Source: Promethearchaeota archaeon
GTDB taxonomy: Archaea; Asgardarchaeota; Lokiarchaeia; Sigynarchaeales; SOKP01
Direction of reading: 5' to 3'
NCBI GenBank assembly: GCA_019894735.1
Contig: JAGXOB010000123.1
Coordinates: 1-6,780, forward strand
Length of the DNA: 6,780 nt
Shown here piece by piece: positions 4,640 through 6,780 of the stretch. Position 1 is the first letter of the stretch; each line of letters starts with the position of its first letter. Position numbers and translations under genes: made by a program. The notes under the pieces were generated by a model, which worked only from the letters and a program-made list of their open reading frames with translations, searched no databases and was not told the DNA's origin.

Positions 4640-5299
4640 ATGGATTCACCCAAATCGAGTTTAGCAAGAATAAAGATTAAGTTTCCAGACCAGCTGTGGA
4701 TTTCGGAAATCTTTAAGAAGTTTCGTGATGTGCGTATGGAAATTGAACACTTTCTTCCCTATGATTTTGAAAACTCTATTGGAAATTCAATAATTGAAAT
4801 TTTTCATCATAACATCGATTTAATAATAGAAGAAGTTTCGCACCATAAATCTGTAATTGAAATGAGCGTTTTGGAAAAAGAAGAGACGAGAGTAAAATTT
4901 AACGTAAAAACGAAGGATCCATTTTTATTATATGCGATAATCAAATGTGGCGTTCTAGTTAACTTTCCAGTAAGGGTAAGAGAAGGATATGCTTACTGGA
5001 GGTTAGTATCAAGCAGGGAAAGAATAGACGATCTCTTAACTCTTTTTGAACAGAAGGGAATCAACTTTACTCTACTCAGAATTGGAACTTCTCCTTATAG
5101 TGTTGACGACGATAAGAATAAATTAACTCTCGACGAATCCACAATATTGAATAAAGCTATTTCTTCAGGATTTTTTGAAATTCCAAGAATTATTTCTTTA
5201 GAGGAATTAGCTGACGAGTTAGGGAAGTCAAAGTCAGCTCTATCTGTTACCCTGAGAAAAATAATTAAAAAAAAAGTAATGTTTGAAATGTATACCTGA
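4640..5299 (+). CDS. HTH-10 family (bacterio-opsin activator-like) transcriptional regulator
   Basis: A 219-residue regulator. The C-terminal part, about 163-212, matches the archaeal HTH-10 pattern: LTLDESTILNKAISSGFFEI then PRIISLEELADELGKSKSAL and SVTLRKIIKKK. The hallmarks are the A-x-x-x-G-[FY]-F-x-x-P-R box before a helix-turn-helix with recognition helix near 197-210. Residues 8-150 form a mixed alpha/beta domain without recognisable ligand motif (one Cys, C103; several His around 56-69), resembling the sensory N-terminal region that precedes HTH-10 in Bat/DmsR-type proteins. It should bind DNA in the cytoplasm and respond to a metabolic or redox cue; the ligand is unknown. Divergence from the flavoprotein gene across 91 bases makes that gene the first target to consider. 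TTTTAAATTC at 4611-4620 is a possible TATA element, which would give a leaderless mRNA. Its stop lies 7 bases from that of the convergent chelatase gene. Confidence 0.82.
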   Translation: MDSPKSSLARIKIKFPDQLWISEIFKKFRDVRMEIEHFLPYDFENSIGNSIIEIFHHNIDLIIEEVSHHKSVIEMSVLEKEETRVKFNVKTKDPFLLYAIIKCGVLVNFPVRVREGYAYWRLVSSRERIDDLLTLFEQKGINFTLLRIGTSPYSVDDDKNKLTLDESTILNKAISSGFFEIPRIISLEELADELGKSKSALSVTLRKIIKKKVMFEMYT

Positions 5300-5306
5300 C
5301 TAAATC

Positions 5307-5816
5307 TTAATAATACTCCTTAATTTGTTCTGCTAAGAACGCAGCTATTTTATTAATGTTGAAAGGCCATACATATGAAAACTCAGTGGTATGATTTTTC
5401 TTTTTTGCTCGTTCAATTGCTTCAGGGATGTCTTTTTCAGAATGTTCGCCCCCTTGAGTCATCATAGGAGTAATAACAATAATTTTATCAGGAGTTAGTT
5501 GTAATGATTCCTCAAAAGCCTCATCTAGAGATGGAGAACAAAATTCGTTAAATCCCACTATTACGCTATGACTCGTCTGATTTGAAAGAGTAGCAGCAAT
5601 TTCATTTGAAGTTAAATAGTATTGATCGTTTTCTTGAGTTCGCGGCCAATTACGCATTTTACTATCCAATTCTTCGTATTGTTGTTGCATCTTTGGAGGT
5701 GGTGGTCCTGGCATATTTTCTAACCTTGAATGGAGCATAAAATAGTCGAGAGTTTCTTTTTGAGGAAAATCATTAGGCGGCATCCCATGCATTGCAAGAA
5801 TTATAACAATTTTCAT
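5307..5816 (-). CDS. CbiX-type sirohydrochlorin chelatase family protein
   Basis: A 169-residue class II chelatase-like protein. The N-terminal strand IVIILAMHG places H10 at the usual metal-binding position, and a second conserved histidine lies in ITPMMTQGGEHSEKDIP (H125), the counterpart of the G-x-H-x-x-x-DIP motif of CbiX and SirB. VGFNEFCSPSLDEAFEES (87-104) is the central substrate-pocket segment. The family inserts Co2+ or Fe2+ into sirohydrochlorin or related tetrapyrroles for cobalamin or siroheme. It is longer than archaeal short CbiX (about 120-145 residues), owing to an insertion between H10 and about residue 66 that includes a PGPPPP run (36-41) and a WPRTQEND segment. I recall a similar insertion in a FNEFC-type subfamily, but I cannot name its substrate. 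The metal and pathway are not shown by the neighbours. A good promoter element precedes it, so it is probably transcribed apart from the ferredoxin-domain gene 149 bases upstream. Confidence 0.78.
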   Translation of the reverse strand: MKIVIILAMHGMPPNDFPQKETLDYFMLHSRLENMPGPPPPKMQQQYEELDSKMRNWPRTQENDQYYLTSNEIAATLSNQTSHSVIVGFNEFCSPSLDEAFEESLQLTPDKIIVITPMMTQGGEHSEKDIPEAIERAKKKNHTTEFSYVWPFNINKIAAFLAEQIKEYY

Positions 5817-5840
5817 TATGATATTAATATTGTTATCTGA

Positions 5841-5854
5841 AGTTTAAACCTTTC
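5841..5854 (-). promoter_or_regulatory. BRE/TATA promoter candidate for the chelatase gene
   Basis: The minus-strand sequence GAAAGGTTTAAACT combines a purine-rich BRE-like segment with a TTTAAA core centred about 30 bases before ATG 5816. Transcription would begin around 5821, giving an almost leaderless message. Confidence 0.5.
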
Positions 5855-5940
5855 AAAAATAAAATAGGAAAGTGTGAATAACTTAGAATATAATAATATT
5901 GCACGTAAATTGGGTGAACAACCTTCAATTATTTATAATT

Positions 5941-5961
5941 AAAAAGAAAAAGAAAAAAAAA
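5941..5961 (-). terminator. Strong T-tract terminator after the ferredoxin-domain gene
   Basis: On the minus strand, runs of nine, five and five T separated by single C bases follow the stop codon by four bases. This is the longest T-tract in the window and supports separate transcription of the chelatase gene downstream. Confidence 0.65.
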
Positions 5962-5965
5962 TGTT

Positions 5966-6751
5966 TTATAACCATTCTTCCTTTAGAAGATCTCCTTTAA
6001 CTCCTATTACGACGTACTTTATTGGAACCTTTCTACTTGCTCGCTTAGCACCTTCTTGAGCTAAAGCTAGTAATCCAGAACAACACGGAACTTCCATGAT
6101 AGCTACAGTAAGCGTATTAATCTTGGCATCGTCTATTAAAGATTTTATTTTTTCAATATAAACTTCCTTCCCTTGGTCAAGTTTAGGACAAGCAATAGCA
6201 ATGGATTTAGAATTTAAGAAATCTCTATGAAAATCGCCATAAGAATAAGCGACACAGTCAGCGGAAATTAAGACGTCAGCCCCTTGATAATAAGGCGCAT
6301 TAGGATTGATTAAATGCATTTGAACTGGCCATTGTCGTAATGTAGAGGAGATTTTTCCAATAACTTCATTTTGAACTGTAGATTCGTCAAAAACCATCGT
6401 CTGTGAGGACTGGCAACCACATTGGTGCGAATGTTCGGCAACGATCTCTTTCACTTGTTTTAGTTCTACTTCTTCCTTACTTTTTAAAGATTCTAATCTT
6501 GTTTCAACAGCTTCCTCGTTAAATTCTGCAGCTTCTCTTTCAATTATTTCAAGGGCACCTGTAGGACATCCTTGGATACAAGCACCTAAACCATCACAGA
6601 AAAGATCATTAACAACTTTAGCCTTTCCATCGATAATTTCAAGAGCAGCTTCAGCACAATCTACGATACAATTACCGCATCCAGTACAGAGCTCTTCGTC
6701 AATTTTAATTATTTTTCTTACAACTTTATTTTGGTGTTCTATTTCAGTCAT
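5966..6751 (-). CDS. 4Fe-4S ferredoxin-domain protein with conserved C-terminal domain of unknown function
   Basis: A 261-residue protein. Residues 12-72 are a ferredoxin domain. Its first cluster motif is complete (CTGCGNC at 22-28 plus C32). The second reads CDGLGAC at 52-58 plus C62, lacking the cysteine expected at 55 (L55). A charged linker (75-105) and a Cys/His patch HSHQCGC (107-113) follow. The C-terminal domain (about 135-261) contains conserved segments I recognise from anaerobe proteins usually annotated only as 4Fe-4S ferredoxin: WPVQMHLINPNAP, ADCVAYSYGDFH (C166), ACPKLDQ (C188) and MEVPCCSGL (C223, C224). These cysteines suggest a third metal or redox site. The electron-transfer role is clear in principle, but the substrate is unknown. 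I start it at ATG 6751; only about seven genomic bases lie upstream before adapter sequence, so a slightly longer N-terminus cannot be excluded, although the length fits the family. Confidence 0.8.
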   Translation of the reverse strand: MTEIEHQNKVVRKIIKIDEELCTGCGNCIVDCAEAALEIIDGKAKVVNDLFCDGLGACIQGCPTGALEIIEREAAEFNEEAVETRLESLKSKEEVELKQVKEIVAEHSHQCGCQSSQTMVFDESTVQNEVIGKISSTLRQWPVQMHLINPNAPYYQGADVLISADCVAYSYGDFHRDFLNSKSIAIACPKLDQGKEVYIEKIKSLIDDAKINTLTVAIMEVPCCSGLLALAQEGAKRASRKVPIKYVVIGVKGDLLKEEWL

Positions 6752-6758
6752 ATTTAGA

Positions 6759-6780
6759 TGTCTCTTATACACATCTGACG
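6759..6780. other. Sequencing-adapter remnant (Nextera Tn5 mosaic end)
   Basis: Bases 6759-6776 (TGTCTCTTATACACATCT) match 18 of the 19 bases of the reverse-complemented Tn5 mosaic end used in Nextera libraries; only the first base differs (A at 6758 instead of C). The following GACG is the start of the read-1-side adapter. This is technical sequence at the end of a contig, so genomic DNA ends at about 6758. Confidence 0.95.

Noticed and set aside
6752..6772. GTG start for the ferredoxin-domain protein at 6772
   Set aside because: The codon lies within adapter sequence, not genome.

Overview
The window reads as a piece of a low-G+C archaeal genome (about one third G+C by eye), most likely an Asgard archaeon of Lokiarchaeia type. 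The clues are archaeal TATA-type promoters a short distance upstream of start codons, T-tract terminators, a bacterio-opsin-activator-type (HTH-10) regulator, and a longin-like domain joined to a divergent Ras/Arf-type P-loop domain, an architecture reminiscent of the expanded small GTPases of Asgard archaea. The lineage is an inference, because no rRNA or other marker gene is present. There are eleven credible protein genes, all but one apparently complete; no tRNA, rRNA, CRISPR array or insertion sequence was seen.

Layout. Positions 1-282 are non-coding apart from a good hairpin (170-200) and a stop-interrupted frame. A minus-strand group follows: a 51-residue protein (283-438), a ferredoxin:thioredoxin reductase-like catalytic subunit (543-908), a glutaredoxin-like protein (910-1227) and a HEAT-repeat protein (1276-1737), transcribed in the order HEAT, glutaredoxin, reductase and probably the small ORF from its own promoter. 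Divergent from these is the longin/P-loop protein (1905-2945, plus). It converges through a shared hairpin on a two-helix membrane protein (3010-3456, minus). A second glutaredoxin-like protein (3623-3919, plus) converges on an iron-sulfur flavoprotein (3949-4548, minus), which is divergent from the HTH-10 regulator (4640-5299, plus). A CbiX-type chelatase (5307-5816, minus) and a ferredoxin-domain protein (5966-6751, minus) end the window.

Theme. At least five of the eleven genes are thiol or iron-sulfur redox proteins: an FTR-like catalytic subunit, two CxxC glutaredoxin-like proteins, an Isf-type flavoprotein and a ferredoxin-domain protein of a family of unknown function. The clearest functional unit is the glutaredoxin/FTR pair. 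The genes are one base apart, with a perfect Shine-Dalgarno site inside the last codons of the glutaredoxin gene, which suggests a ferredoxin to FTR to glutaredoxin electron relay in an anaerobe. The chelatase would fit siroheme or corrinoid synthesis, but no neighbour identifies the pathway.

Caution. The last 22 bases (6759-6780) match the Nextera Tn5 mosaic-end adapter and are a sequencing-library remnant, not genome. Any start codon placed there is artificial. Three computed-looking starts (TTG 923, TTG 1758, GTG 6772) are replaced here by better-supported ATG starts.
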